A DNA stretch of 64,000 nucleotides. Origin: Vesta saturnalis. Taxonomy: Eukaryota > Arthropoda > Insecta > Coleoptera > Lampyridae. The position numbers were made by a program, and so were the translations under genes. This document shows positions 23,060-34,359 of this stretch, piece by piece; within the stretch, counting starts at the first letter, position 1; each line of letters opens with the position of its first letter. The DNA lies in the NCBI GenBank assembly GCA_036346205.1, contig JARFJB010001945.1, forward strand, positions 238,501 through 302,500. The letters are read 5' to 3'. The notes under the pieces were generated by a model, which was not told where the DNA came from, ran no database searches, and was given only the letters and a program-made list of their open reading frames with translations.

Positions 23060-23850
23060 TTTAAATTTCCCGCAATGGTCGGCAAAACGGTCTCCATAAC
23101 AACATGGCAGACAAAATGGGCACAAGTCACATCCGCAAAATGACCGACAAGCCACGCACGCAACTAATCAGAAACCAGGAAGCGGACTCCATTGGCCAAT
23201 GGTCCACCCTCAGGCCTTCCAATTAGAACACTGTATGTGAGCGCATTCGCCTGCCACCCAGGGTTGAACTGCCAAAAAGGCCTTAATTAGGGTGAAAATG
23301 TCAAGTGACCATTCCCACATACGTCCCCGCACCCCTAAACATTGGGGGTGGACTGACAAAAAGGCCTTAATTAGAGGTGAAAATGCAGTCACGGGCTGAA
23401 AACCCCATCAAGGGGTTAAAAATCACCCCCGAAAAGAAGCCGACCCGTCCCTCAAAGACAGCCAAAAGGTCACTAATTAGGGGTAAAAATGCCTTCAAGG
23501 GGTTAAAAAGTCCTCCAAAAAGAAGCCGTCAAAGTAGTGGTGGGAAACGGCTATGGCGACGTGGGCGTAGCTTCCACCACTCCGTTTGCCACCCATGTCT
23601 AATTTTAGGTTGTGATCAAAACTCTGAGGAGCGTTTCGTCGACAGTGGCCAAAACGTCAATGATCGTCTGTCGAATCTGGTTCATCACGACAGTGGTAAT
23701 CAAACCCCCAGCATTTATTTAAACGTCATTATATCGAAGGGGAAATGCAAGAGTGGAATCAAGCTTCGGTCTGTGTTTTGGTCATTGATTAGAGTGTTAA
23801 ATTTTTTATTGCTTCCATTACGGTATTTTTGTTATCGTCTGCAGTTTTAA
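23060..23850. repeat. imperfect repeats around AAGGCCTTAATTAG
   Basis: AAAAGGCCTTAATTAG recurs at 23276 and 23358 with GGTGAAAATG after it. CACTAATTAGGGGTAAAAAT and AAGGGGTTAAAAA recur to 23510. A 157-codon open frame (23377-23850) crosses this zone. Its first part is the repeat and I recognise no domain, so it is not called a gene. Confidence 0.45.
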
Positions 23851-23859
23851 TACTTTTTC

Positions 23860-24640
23860 TATTATTTGCAATTATAATCACGATCGGCTTCGGAAGTAAG
23901 GGTTATTTGAATGTACTCTAACGTTATAGATTGATTGCAGAAAACCAAAAGGCGTCGCTTTCACTTAAACGGAATGAAATATGCAACTTACTGTAAAGCT
24001 GTTAATTTGTTCTCGATCACGGTTTCTTTCATATATTCAATACTAGAAACATATACCTATAGACGGGCATATATTTTTTGAAGATGTACTTTAATGATAG
24101 ATTAATTTCCGTAAGAGAATGCGGGAGAAAAACAGAGATAAAGAGGCAAATTTAAAAATTGTCTAATAAGTGATACTTTCGTCCCAGCGTTCATATACAT
24201 ATGACTATTACTGAAAACGTTTAATTCTCATTAACCTGTAAACTAGCTTCAATATATTTATTAGTTTAATTAACTGAAATTATTCCTTTCTATATAAGAT
24301 ATGCGCTGAAAAGTAGGTTGCTCAAATATTGTTAAACCAATGCTTGTCACACGCAGTAATACATAATCCGTTACAGCGACCTTGACGTGTTCGAATGTAT
24401 TGTAGCGATCAATATCTATTTATTTACATTGACACGTTATCGTAATGTTAGTACGTTTTTTTCAAAAACGTTTTATGTTGATTATGTAAGTAGAAATTTC
24501 AATTTTTGATGAAAGTATGTGTTGCTTGAGAGCAAATAAAAGACAAATTAAGAAGCACACAAGTCAAAGAGCATAGCTCGAAAATAATTCATGTTTTAAA
24601 TATTAAACAATAAGAAAATATGTTCCAATTTATGCAGTGA
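23860..24640. other. no recognised gene
   Basis: AT-rich DNA leading into the minisatellite zone; no motif seen. Confidence 0.4.
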
Positions 24641-24654
24641 AAAGAAATGAGATA

Positions 24655-26286
24655 AAAACTCGTACCCGCACTTGCACCTCTACTTCCACTCGCGATAGCA
24701 CCTGTACTTGCACATGTACTTACACCTACACTTGCACTTGCACTTGCAACTGCATTTGCTCTTATACTTGCACATGCACTTGCAATTTCTCTTGCAACTG
24801 CACTAGGACTGTAATTATCTGTTGTTATTGTTTGACTTTTCACATAATCGATTGATGTAATTCAAATGCGTGCTAAATAGTTTCCGAAATGTTAAAATAT
24901 TGTGTTTAGTAAATTCAATTTGTCACCAACGCTCGTCCATGCACTTGTACATAAACTCGCACCCGCTCTATCACCTACACTCGCACACCCGATGACCCCG
25001 CACTTGCACTTATACAGGTACATGTACTTGCACCAACACTTGCTCTTGCACTTATTGCCTTATTTATTTGCGTTGAAATAACTTTACGATTTATTGACTT
25101 TCCACATAATCGATTAATGTAATACAAGTAGGTGCTAAATATTTTCGAAAATGTTATAATATTCGTGTTTAGTAAATTGAATATGTCACCAGGGCTCGCC
25201 CAAGCACCCGCACATGCACCTCCACAAGCATACCCATACTTGCACCTCTACTGTCACATGCACTTGCACCTACACTTGCACCTGCACTTGAACTTGCACT
25301 TGCAACTGCACTTGCACCTGCATTTACATCTGCACTTGCACCTGCACTTTCACCTGCACTTGCACCTGCACTTACACCTGCACGTGCACCTGCATTTGCA
25401 CCTGCACTTGCACATGAACTTGCACCTGCATCCGCTACTGCACTTACATTAGCACTTGCATCTGAGCTTGCACCTGCATTTGCACATACACTTGCACTTA
25501 CACCTGCACTTGCACCTGCACTTGCACCTGCACTTACACCTGCACTCGCATCTGCACTTGCACCTGCACTTGCACCTGCACTTGCACCTGCACTTGCACC
25601 TGCACTTACACCTGCACTTGCACCTGCACTTGCACCTGCACATGCACCTGCACTTACACCTGCACTTGCACCTGCACTTGTACCTGCACTTGTACCTGCA
25701 CTTGCACCTGCACTTGCACCTGCACTTGTACCTGCACTTGCACTTTTACTTGCTCCCGCACTTGCACCTACACTTGCAGCTGCACTTGCACCTGCACTTG
25801 CACCTGCACTTGCACCTTCATTTGCACCTTCACTTGCACCTGCGCTTGCACCTGCACTTGCACCTGCACTTGCACCTGCACTTGCACTTGCACTTGCACT
25901 TACACCTGCAATTGCATCTGCACTTGCACCTGCACTTGCACCTACACTTGCACCTGCACTCTCACATGTACTTGCACCTAAAGCCGCACCGGCGCTGGTA
26001 TCGCAGTCGCACCCGCACTCGCTCCAGCACTTGAATCGGAACTAGCTCGGAAACTCGCAATAGCATACGCACCCACACTTGTACCAGCACTTTCACGGCC
26101 ACTTAGTCTGGTACTTGTATCTGCACGCGTAGCGTGACTCGCTCCGACTCTCGCAACTGCACTTGCACCTGCACTTACCTTTGCACTTACACCTGTACTC
26201 GCATCGACACTCGCCCCGGCACCCAGCACCGCACACGTCGGAACTCGCACAGGCACGCCCTGCCTTAAACTTATATCTAACCATCT

Positions 26287-26290
<4 letters not shown>
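24655..26290. repeat. 12-bp minisatellite CTTGCACCTGCA, main array
   Basis: Degenerate at 24655-24800 and 24935-25060, then very regular at about 25200-25990 (about 65 units). It ends in a degenerate tail with TCGCATCGACACTCGCCCCG and CACCCAGCACCGCACACG. The unit is four codons long, so long open frames appear (His-Leu, Cys-Thr, Cys-Arg/Lys and others). These are artefacts of the repeat. Confidence 0.95.

Positions 26291-26376
<86 letters not shown>
26289..26376. repeat. (TA)n microsatellite left of mariner-like element
   Basis: About 88 bp of pure TA ending at the left end of the transposon at 26377. A second TA run (27976-28014) follows the right end, as expected if the element inserted at a TA inside a TA microsatellite. 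Confidence 0.95.
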
Positions 26377-26380
<4 letters not shown>

Positions 26381-27973
26381 TCCCCGGATCGACTTTAAAA
26401 TTCTCTTATTTTTGATTTCTCAGAAAATTTTATTCTTGCTGATTTTCCCTGCTTGTTTTCGAACCCCCGAAACACAAATTACTTGCTATTTAACTCAAAC
26501 GGTTCTCGAGATAATATAATTTTTGTTGAAAAATTCGAGCTTTTCGTAATTTTTTGAAGTAAATTGATTTGTTTCAAAGGAAAAATCAAATTGGTCTCAC
26601 AAGTTTTAATTAATACATTTAACAATTGATGGTAAAATGAAATGAAATTCTCAAAAAACTGAACTATAAATTTTCTATTCGAATAATGCTCCTCCTTTCT
26701 CCGCACAGATTTCAATGCGAGCTCTGAATTCATTGAAACTGCACCTTATTTCTTCGATTGAAAGGGACTGGACAGCATTCCGTATCCTATTTTTCAATTG
26801 CTCTTCATCATTGTCTAATGGCTCACTATACAGAATTTGTTTTAAACGACCCCACAGATAAAAATCCATTATTGTGAGATCAGGACTTCTCGGCGGCCAT
26901 AAAATGGGACCATATCTTCCTATCCAGTTATCATGGAACTCTGTATTGAGCCGCTGGCGAACAGTACCGGCATAATGAGCAGGGCACCCATCGTGCTGGA
27001 AGAAAATTTCAATTTGGAAGTTCAATGGCAATTCATCCAGTTTATCAGTTACAAAATTTTGCAACATTTCCAAATATGAATAACGGTTTAAATTTTGATC
27101 AAAAAAATATGGGCCAATAATTCCATGGTACGAAACCGCACACCACACATTAACTTTTTTCAAACATTGTCTGCGACTAGCAATTCGGAAGTTTGGATTC
27201 GTCCTACTCCAGTAACGGCAATGTTGGGAGGAAACGACTCCGTTAGTTGAAAAGGTCGATTCATCGGAGAACATTATTCGCTTATGAAAATTTGAATCTT
27301 CCAAAACTCTATTGCCCATTTCCAAACAAAAATCCAGACGTTTGGCTTCATCACCGTTCTCTAAAGTTTGCCTAAATTGCGGCTTAAATGGTAAAATTTT
27401 TTTCTCCTTGAAGATTCTTTGTAAATGAGATTTACCTTTCCCAATTCGTAGTGCCCTCCTTCTTAAAGACAACCTTGGAACTTCTGTTGCGGAATGAACG
27501 TCGAGAACAGTAGCAGCATCTTCTTCATCGAACAACTTGTTTGGCTTCTTTAGGTTTATAACCGAGCCTGTTTGAAGAAATTTAGTTACCAAGTTTTTTG
27601 CTCCGGCATTCGAAATGGCAACCTCCGGGTATTTTTGGTTGAATTTTCTGATAACAACTCGGTAGCACTTCCCCAGTTCCGTAACATTGAATTAGATAAA
27701 TTCTTTGTTGTAAAGTCAACATTATAGCATACAATTCAAATTAGCATGAATTAATTTGCAGTTCAACAGAATTATCACATTTGACAATTTACGTCAGTGG
27801 TGTTTTTCAATGAAATCCGCCTACTAAAGTTACTTCTAAAAATTAGGAAAAACATTCTAAGTCCAATTTTTCAAGAAAAATGATATTATCTCGAGAACCG
27901 TACGAGAATGAAATTTTCTGAGAAATCAAAAATGAGAGAATTTTCCCTCTTTTAAAGTCGATCCGGGGATATA

Positions 27974-27975
<2 letters not shown>
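26377..27975 (-). mobile_element. Tc1/mariner-superfamily transposon with inverted ends
   Basis: The inverted ends share CCCCGGATCGACTTTAAAA (left 26382, right complement at 27967-27949) and TTTTTGATTTCTCAGAAAAT. Further in, they share CGGTTCTCGAGATAATAT. The element sits in a TA repeat, in keeping with TA target choice. A detached right end of the same family lies at 29978-30019. Confidence 0.85.
26675..27592 (-). CDS. DDE transposase of the mariner-like element, nearly intact
   Basis: 305-codon frame; the same frame stays open upstream to about 27690 (ELGKCYRVVIRKFNQKYPEV), where a stop cuts off the expected N-terminus. A helix-turn-helix region (VTKFLQTGSVINLKKPNK) is followed by the catalytic domain. 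FSDESTF carries the first Asp, FFQHDGCPAHYAG the second, and WPPRSPDLTIMDFYLWG the third acidic residue, 36 residues after the second. All three are present, so the catalytic core looks sound. The missing start and lack of a confirmed full N-terminal DNA-binding domain make present-day activity uncertain. The family resembles insect transposases with a DUF4817 N-terminus. Confidence 0.8.
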   Translation of the reverse strand: MVTKFLQTGSVINLKKPNKLFDEEDAATVLDVHSATEVPRLSLRRRALRIGKGKSHLQRIFKEKKILPFKPQFRQTLENGDEAKRLDFCLEMGNRVLEDSNFHKRIMFSDESTFSTNGVVSSQHCRYWSRTNPNFRIASRRQCLKKVNVWCAVSYHGIIGPYFFDQNLNRYSYLEMLQNFVTDKLDELPLNFQIEIFFQHDGCPAHYAGTVRQRLNTEFHDNWIGRYGPILWPPRSPDLTIMDFYLWGRLKQILYSEPLDNDEEQLKNRIRNAVQSLSIEEIRCSFNEFRARIEICAEKGGALFE

Positions 27976-28016
<41 letters not shown>

Positions 28017-28019
28017 TAG

Positions 28020-28335
28020 AGAGAGAGCACTTGTACCTGCACTTGTACCTGCACTTGCACCTGCACTTGCAGCTGCACTTGCACCTGCACTTGCACCTGC
28101 ACTTGCACCTGCACTTGTACCTGCAATTGCACCTACACTTGTACCTGCACTTGCACTTGTACTTGCACCTTCATTTGCACCTGCACTTGCACCTACACTT
28201 GCACCTGCACTTGCACCTTCATTTGCACCTTCACTTGCACCTGCGCTTACCTTTGCACTTGCACCTGTACTCGCATCGACACTCGCCCCGGCACCCAGCA
28301 CCGCACACGCCGTAACTCGCACAGGCACGCACGCC
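28020..28335. repeat. 12-bp minisatellite, second array
   Basis: CTTGCACCTGCA-type units preceded by TA and GAGA runs (ATAGATAGAGAGAGAGCACT). They end in the same unique tail as the first array (CTCGCCCCGGCACCCAGCAC), then ACACACG and another TA run. Confidence 0.9.
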
Positions 28336-28353
28336 TACACACGAACACACGCA

Positions 28354-28355
<2 letters not shown>

Positions 28356-28420
<65 letters not shown>

Positions 28421-28578
28421 CCCACGCTCACACGCACGCACGCACACATCCACACACGCACACACACTCAGACTCACACTCACATTCACACTCACACTCA
28501 CACTCACTCACACTCACACTCACACTCACACTCACACTCACACTCACCTCACACTCACACTCACACTCACACTTCACA

Positions 28579-28637
<59 letters not shown>

Positions 28638-28640
28638 CAT
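28356..28640. repeat. compound microsatellite (TA)n-(GA)n-(ACACTC)n-(CA)n
   Basis: TA to about 28404, GAGA to 28420, CACACTCA units to about 28580, then pure CA to about 28635. Confidence 0.95.
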
Positions 28641-28649
28641 GGCTGATCT

Positions 28650-28765
28650 TGGTGAAACTTCGTCAAACATTATGAATGATCTAATAAGTCGATTTAGCGA
28701 TAGTGAGAGAAAAGGTCTATTGCATATCCTTTTATACCTACTACTATGTAGGTTTATAAGTTTTA
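28650..28765 (+). repeat. dispersed repeat, family B
   Basis: Carries CTAATAAGTCGATTTAGCGA and TTTTATACCTACTACTATGT. The same words occur at 33195-33330, inverted at 38140-38240, and at 40230-40320. Confidence 0.7.
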
Positions 28766-28769
28766 CAAA

Positions 28770-29800
28770 CATGCCTTAAAGCTTTAAGAATGTTCAGCTA
28801 GGAACAGAACTCGAAACCGGTTGGCATAGTTTTTTTTTAATAGCTCAATAGGCAAACACTGGGCCAATCTGCCTTTCTCTAATTTACTACCTGACTCCAC
28901 AATGCTGATTACGCAGTAGAGTATTAACCAGCATTTCTTTAATGTTCCTTCCAGGAAAACAGAGTATCGCTCTGTATTTTGGCGTCAACAAGAACTTGGA
29001 AATCATGCAACTGGTTATAATACATAGCATCCCATTGTAAAATGATGTTGAAATATTGATTACACGATGATATGGGAATTTTTGGTTGCAGCATAAATGA
29101 TGTGGGTTGTATTAATACTATGCTTCTAAATTAAGCCGCGTTAGTCCGTAGTATCCCATCTACAAAATTTCGATCGTCGGAAATTTTTGAGTAGCAACCT
29201 AGTGTAAAACTTCACACCTCTACCATAATCTCTTGATATACTACACAGAAAGTTTTGAGAAAAATCTTACGATGTATCTTCTGTTATATTTTTTGTTTGT
29301 CATTATCTTCCTAAGTGTGATTATATGCAGGACTGTACCAGCCTCGCAGAGACTTTGATAAACACAGGCAAAATTCTGCTATTTATTCAGAAATGTGCGA
29401 TGATATGGATACACGCTACTATTCACGTTATACATCTTCGTTTTCTTTTATTCCTGTAACTTAACTAAAGTATAATATGCATTCGTATGGTATTTCTTGT
29501 TCAACATAAGTTCCACTGCAGGTAGTAAAAGTTTGTTACACTTATTACAAATCATCCTGTAGAATTAGACAACCCATTTATTTATCCTTAGTCGAAGTAA
29601 AGGAATTAGATTTTATTGCCCTTAAAAATTGATATTATTGTACTAAACTAAAAGATTTTATTTGTGTATTTTCGAATCTCATGTACGCTTTATACTATTA
29701 AGTATTACTTCTACTTAAATAGGTATCTAACTGATTGTACAAATAATGCTGCCAGTTTTTATTGGCTAATCATTAATGGTTTTTAAAGTCTCAAAACCGT
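28770..29800. other. no recognised gene
   Basis: About 1 kb of AT-rich DNA between repeats; no motif seen. Confidence 0.4.
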
Positions 29801-29804
29801 AGTA

Positions 29805-29988
29805 TACCTTCAATAAACTGTATCGGGACAGAAGCGACACAAGACAAATGTGATACAGAGACGCTTGATTGCCTGGTTCTCCTAGGTTACCGTAGATTTT
29901 AAATTTCCTTTTTAAAGATATACTAAGTGACATAGAAAGAAGAACACCCAGTAACAATGAATATTTTGTAAAAATTTTTTGGGAATTT
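29805..29988 (+). repeat. duplicated left end of the Tc1 element
   Basis: Nearly identical to 31480-31663 over about 180 bp (CGGGACAGAAGCGACACAAG, then GATTGCCTGGTTCTCCTAGG). It is cut at TTTTTTGGGAAT and joined there to the right end of the mariner-like family. Confidence 0.85.
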
Positions 29989-30018
29989 TCCCTCTTTTAA
30001 AGTCGATCCGGGGACATA

Positions 30019-30019
<1 letters not shown>
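29978..30019. repeat. solo right end of the mariner-like element
   Basis: CTTTTAAAGTCGATCCGGGG then ACATACTG matches the right end of the element at 26377-27975 and is followed by a TA run. The rest of that copy is missing. Confidence 0.8.
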
Positions 30020-30056
<37 letters not shown>

Positions 30057-30060
<4 letters not shown>

Positions 30061-31135
30061 CGTGTTCAGCGAGGAATGGGACAGTGCAATATCTCGAGAG
30101 AGGATGAAGATTTTTAAATTATGAAAATATTTTTGTAAATATCTTCCAAGGGCGCACATTTGTTGGCACAAAGATTTGAATCAACGCCCATCACCGCCAG
30201 GTGGCGCTAACTCACTTCAATTTTTTAAATGCAATGCCCTATTTTTTATTTCATTTTTGGATTCTATGACATATTTGTGATGACTTTTATTAAGACTCCT
30301 ACCAACCTATCTTTCGTAGTTTCTGAGAAAAAAATAATCCTTGGAATTTTAGCACAAAAACGTAATTTCAGGAAGTGCTCATAACATTTGAGTGATACAG
30401 ACAAAATAGCAAATTTTATACCAAATGAAAGATAAAAGATTGTTCTTCCACAAAAATAATGCAGATAACGCCGAAATAATGCGATACGCTGTACACTAAA
30501 TTGTAAATATTATTACCATATCAAAATATTCTTCGTTAGAAAACGTAAACATAATTATGGAATTTGAAGATGCACAGACGATTTTCAAAACTGAAACTCT
30601 AAACTGACAGAAACTTGACAGACACTTCATTACGCGTTTGTTTTCATGGCATGATAAATGTTTCACATTTGTGATAAGTTGGTCCCCCTTACAATTTAGT
30701 GTACAGCGTATCGCATTATTTCGGCGTTATCTGCATTATTTTTGTGGAAGAACAATCTTCTTCTTTCATTTGGTATAAAATTTGCTATTTTGTCTGTATC
30801 ACTCACATGTTATGAGCACTTCCTGAAATTACGTTTTTGTGCTAAAATTCCAAGGATTATTTTTTTCTCAGAAACTACAAAAGATAGGTTGGTAGGAGTC
30901 TTAATAAAAGTCATCACAAATATGTCATAGAATTCAAAAATGAAATAAAAAATAGGGTATTGCATTTAAAAAATTGAAATGAGAGCGCCACCTGGCGGTG
31001 ATGGGCGTTGATTCAAATCTTTGTGCCAACAAATGTGCGCCCTTGGAAGATATTTACAAAAATATTTTCATAATTTAAAAATCTTCATCCGCTCTCGAGA
31101 TATTGCACTGTCCCATTCCTTGCTGAACACGCTGT
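30057..31135. mobile_element. foldback element (long-arm palindromic MITE)
   Basis: Arms of about 450 bp (30057-30507 and 30691-31135) around a ~183-bp loop. The outer ends read ACAGCGTGTTCAGC and its complement GCTGAACACGCTGT. Internal matches include CACCGCCAGGTGGCGCTAA against GAGCGCCACCTGGCGGTG, and CGATACGCTGTACACTAAAT against its complement. TA runs lie on both sides. No coding capacity. Confidence 0.9.
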
Positions 31136-31136
31136 G

Positions 31137-31190
<54 letters not shown>

Positions 31191-31480
31191 GAGAGAGCAC
31201 TTGTACCTGCACTTGTACCTGCACTTGCATGTGCACTTGCACCTGCACTTGCACCTGCACTTGCACCTGCACTTGCACCTGCACTTGCACCTGCACTTGC
31301 ACCTGCACTTGCACCTGCACTTGCACCTACACTTGCACCTGCTCTTGCACCTTCATTTGCACCTTCACTTGCACCTGCGCTTGCACCTGTACTTGCACCT
31401 GCACTTGCACTTGCACTTGCACCTGCACTTGCACTTGCACTTGCACTTACACCTGCACTTGCACCTTGCACCTGCACTAT
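31136..31480. repeat. TA/GA microsatellite plus third 12-bp minisatellite array
   Basis: TA, then GAGA, then ATAGAGAGAGAGAGCACTTG followed by CTTGCACCTGCA units from 31195. The junction is the same as at 28014-28040. The unique tail seen in the other two arrays is absent; the array instead runs into the Tc1 left end. Confidence 0.9.
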
Positions 31481-31496
31481 ACGTTCAATAAACTGT

Positions 31497-32909
31497 ATCG
31501 GGACAGAAGCGACACAAGACAAATGTGATACCGAGACGGTTGATTGCCTGGTTCTCCTAGGTTACCGTATATTTTAAATTTCCTTTTTAAAGATATACTA
31601 AGTGACATAGAAAGAAGAACACCCAGTAACAATGAATATTTTGTAAAAATTTTTTGGGAATATGTTTGTTTATGTTAAGATAAAAAACGATCAATTTTTT
31701 AGCCATATTACTCTAGCGGTTTTTGCGTTAACCTCTTTCAAAAACATTTACGATCACGTAGCCTTAAAATCATCATTTTAGACGTGTAGAACTAAATTAC
31801 AAAAATCTTCTTTAATTCAATCACAATGCCTCGAGTGCGAAGACGCCAAAATTTTCGGCAGTTAAACGAGTTTGATAGGGGTCGAATTGTGGGCTTACGA
31901 GAGGCTGGTTTGTTTATGAGAGATATAGCCGATATAACTCAATGGAGTTTAAACACTGTAGCTGTTTGTGTTCGGGTATGGAACCAAGAGGATCGTACAC
32001 GAAGACCGAGAGGTACAGGGCATCCTCGAAGAACCATCGAAGCCGAAGATCGCCGTCTTAGAGTATTGGCTCTACGGGACCGCTTCACGTCTACACGGGC
32101 GATTGCGGGCCCATGGTTTGCAAAACATGAAGGGCGATTGGGATGCGAACTGTTTATCACCGGATAAGAACATTTGGGCTCTTTTCATACCGTCCCCATT
32201 TTGTGCTACCACTGACTATTGGCCGACGTAATCGTCTAGCTTGGTGTAGAGAACGGGCAAATTGGGACCAAGAATAGAATTCAATTGTCTTCAGTGATGA
32301 GTCCAGATTTTGTTTGGGCATGCATGACGGTCGTGCAAGGGTGAGAAGATGGCGTGGTGAAAGACAAGATTCCCAATTTTCTGGGGAAAGGCATGTGCAC
32401 CACACAGTTGGAGTTATGGTATGAGGATATTGCTATTGGAAGTAGGTCACCTTTGGTCTTCGCCGAGATCTCCCGATCTTTCACCCATCGAGCACGTCTG
32501 GGATATTATGGGAAGAAGATTACTCAATTTACCCCACCCCCACAAATTCTAGTGGCTCTGCAGCATGACTTACATATAGCATGGGATGAGATACCTCAAG
32601 AGGAAATCGATCACCTCATTAGAAATATGCCCAGACGTGTTAACGAGTGCGTAAGATATCGTGGTGGCGCAACTCATTATTACAGTTTAATTTTTATCAA
32701 ATTTTGATCGTTTACTAGTCTAACTCGAATACACCAAAAATTATTCAAATAAATTGATTATTACTAGGTGCTCTTCTTTCTATGTCACTTAATATACATT
32801 GCTATCAATTACGAGCAAACTTATAATGATTTAAACTTGCATAACTGTGTCGCATACTTCTTGAAATTTCACAGTGTTGCAAATGTTTTGTATCGCTTCT
32901 GTCCCGAAT
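31497..32909 (+). mobile_element. Tc1-type transposon, decayed
   Basis: The left end TATCGGGACAGAAGCGAC is matched by the right end GTATCGCTTCTGTCCCGAAT in reverse complement. Subterminal parts match too (AGTGACATAGAAAGAAGAAC on the left, TTCTTTCTATGTCACTTAAT on the right). It holds the transposase remnant at 31826-32706. Confidence 0.75.
31826..32706 (+). pseudogene. Tc1 transposase with frameshifts
   Basis: The N-terminal paired-like helix-turn-helix is readable: NEFDRGRIVGLREAGLFMRD, then VCVRVWNQEDRTRRPRGTGH and RRLRVLALRDRFTSTRAIAG. Around 32285 FSDESRFCL gives the first catalytic Asp in another frame. The last block near 32500-32700 (ILVALQHDLHIAWDEIPQEE, then IRNMPRRVNECV) is the usual Tc1 C-terminus. 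At least three frame changes make it inactive. Confidence 0.8.
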
Positions 32910-32914
32910 ACCAA

Positions 32915-33869
32915 TAAACAATCTAAAAATACATAGTAATTACATAGACAAGTTCGATTACGATATTATGATAATTGACATTTGTCTTTTTGGATCGTTA
33001 AATGGTGTTAAATTGAAGACGATTAAATCTAGACGTTTACACTTACATTAAGAATCTAGATGAATGCTAGTGCAGTATAGGACTTTCTTAAAAAATACTA
33101 AAAAATATATGGGGTATTTTTACATCTTTGAAATATTCAACTGTTTTAGAAATATTTAATGAAAACCAAAAACTGGCCCCCCTTTCCGAGACATCCAGAT
33201 ATCATGGCCGATCTTGACGAAACTTAGCCAAAAGTTGTAAAATGAGCTAATAAGTCGATTTAGCGATAGTGAAAAAAAAGCCGATTGCTTAACCTTCTAT
33301 ACCTACATATGTATATGTAAGTAATTAAAAATACATATCTCGCTAATCTTTCAAGATAACTATGGACTGTTTCATATCGTTTTAAAGCAAATTTCACTGC
33401 CTTTCAAATAAAGTAAGAATATGTGTATGTTATACCAGCAATACGAGGAATGTTTTCAGTTTCCGGAAAAACCGGAAGTAGTGTTCTCATCAGGAAACTA
33501 TCATTTCATTAGCGCAAATGAACAAAGTTTATTTCCAAAATCCCAAGTTTGTGACCAAAATAGTTAGAAAGTTGTAACAATGTGAATATTACATATTTGA
33601 AAATTCATATCTCTTATACTAGTAGCTTTAGAAGAAGCAGGTTAATTGCATTCATAAGAGTGGCTGGTTGCCTAGAAAATATAAGAAAACAAAAAAAAAA
33701 TGATTGGAGAGAATTTTAAATAAATCAATTTCGAATAATTGCTTAAGTTTGACACCTTAAATGTAGGCATATTTATACCTTAAGTTATTAGGTAAAGAAA
33801 TCTTTTTAAAGAACCTTTATTTAGCTACGCATATCTATTTCCAATTCTTTTATATCTTGAACGGTATCG

Positions 33870-33870
<1 letters not shown>
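32915..33870. other. non-coding, family B repeat inside
   Basis: Family B words at 33195-33330 (AATAAGTCGATTTAGCGATA, ACCTACATATGTATATGTAA). Otherwise AT-rich without motif. Confidence 0.5.

Positions 33871-33931
<61 letters not shown>
33871..33931. repeat. (TA)n microsatellite
   Basis: About 60 bp of TA directly left of the next transposon, with a short TATATATAT on its right side (36663). Confidence 0.95.
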
Positions 33932-33935
<4 letters not shown>

Positions 33936-34359
33936 GGTGGCGCATTAGTGTGACAAAGTCTCATATCTCCTTTATTTAAAGAGATACAAAAAAAATTAAA
34001 TACAAAAGTTGTAAGATATGTTCTGGTGCATATTCCAAAAATATTTTTAATTATACAGGGTAGATCATAAAAGCTTAGAAGTAATTTTAAATTTTTTTTA
34101 AATAGAAAACCCTATATATTATTACATATTTAGATTCTACATACAATTTTAGACACATTTTATGTATAATGTCCTATACCTAAGTCTAACCGTTTTTGAC
34201 AAATTTCAAATTCTTTGTCAAAAATGACGTTTGCAGGCCAAAACATAGGTGGACACCTTTTCTAAACGAAGCCTTTATCAATTAGTTATGGTTGGTTTCC
34301 TTGGAAATGGGGATCTACTCTAATGGGCTGTATTGATATATTTTAGTAATACATTCATA

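Noticed and set aside
23377..23850. 157-codon plus-strand ORF, Lys/Arg-rich at the start
   Set aside because: The first half is repeat DNA and the rest matches nothing known; not enough to call a gene.
25200..25990. Regular short repeats that might be taken for a CRISPR array
   Set aside because: The units are contiguous 12-mers without spacers and the genome is eukaryotic.
25132..26378. Long His-Leu, Cys-Arg/Lys and Ala/Ser-rich open frames on both strands
   Set aside because: They are produced by the 12-bp minisatellite, whose length is a multiple of three; no start context or unique sequence supports a gene.
24655..28335. Helitron-type element carrying the minisatellite
   Set aside because: No CTRR end with a hairpin and no Rep/helicase text was found, so it is only mentioned as a possibility in a finding.
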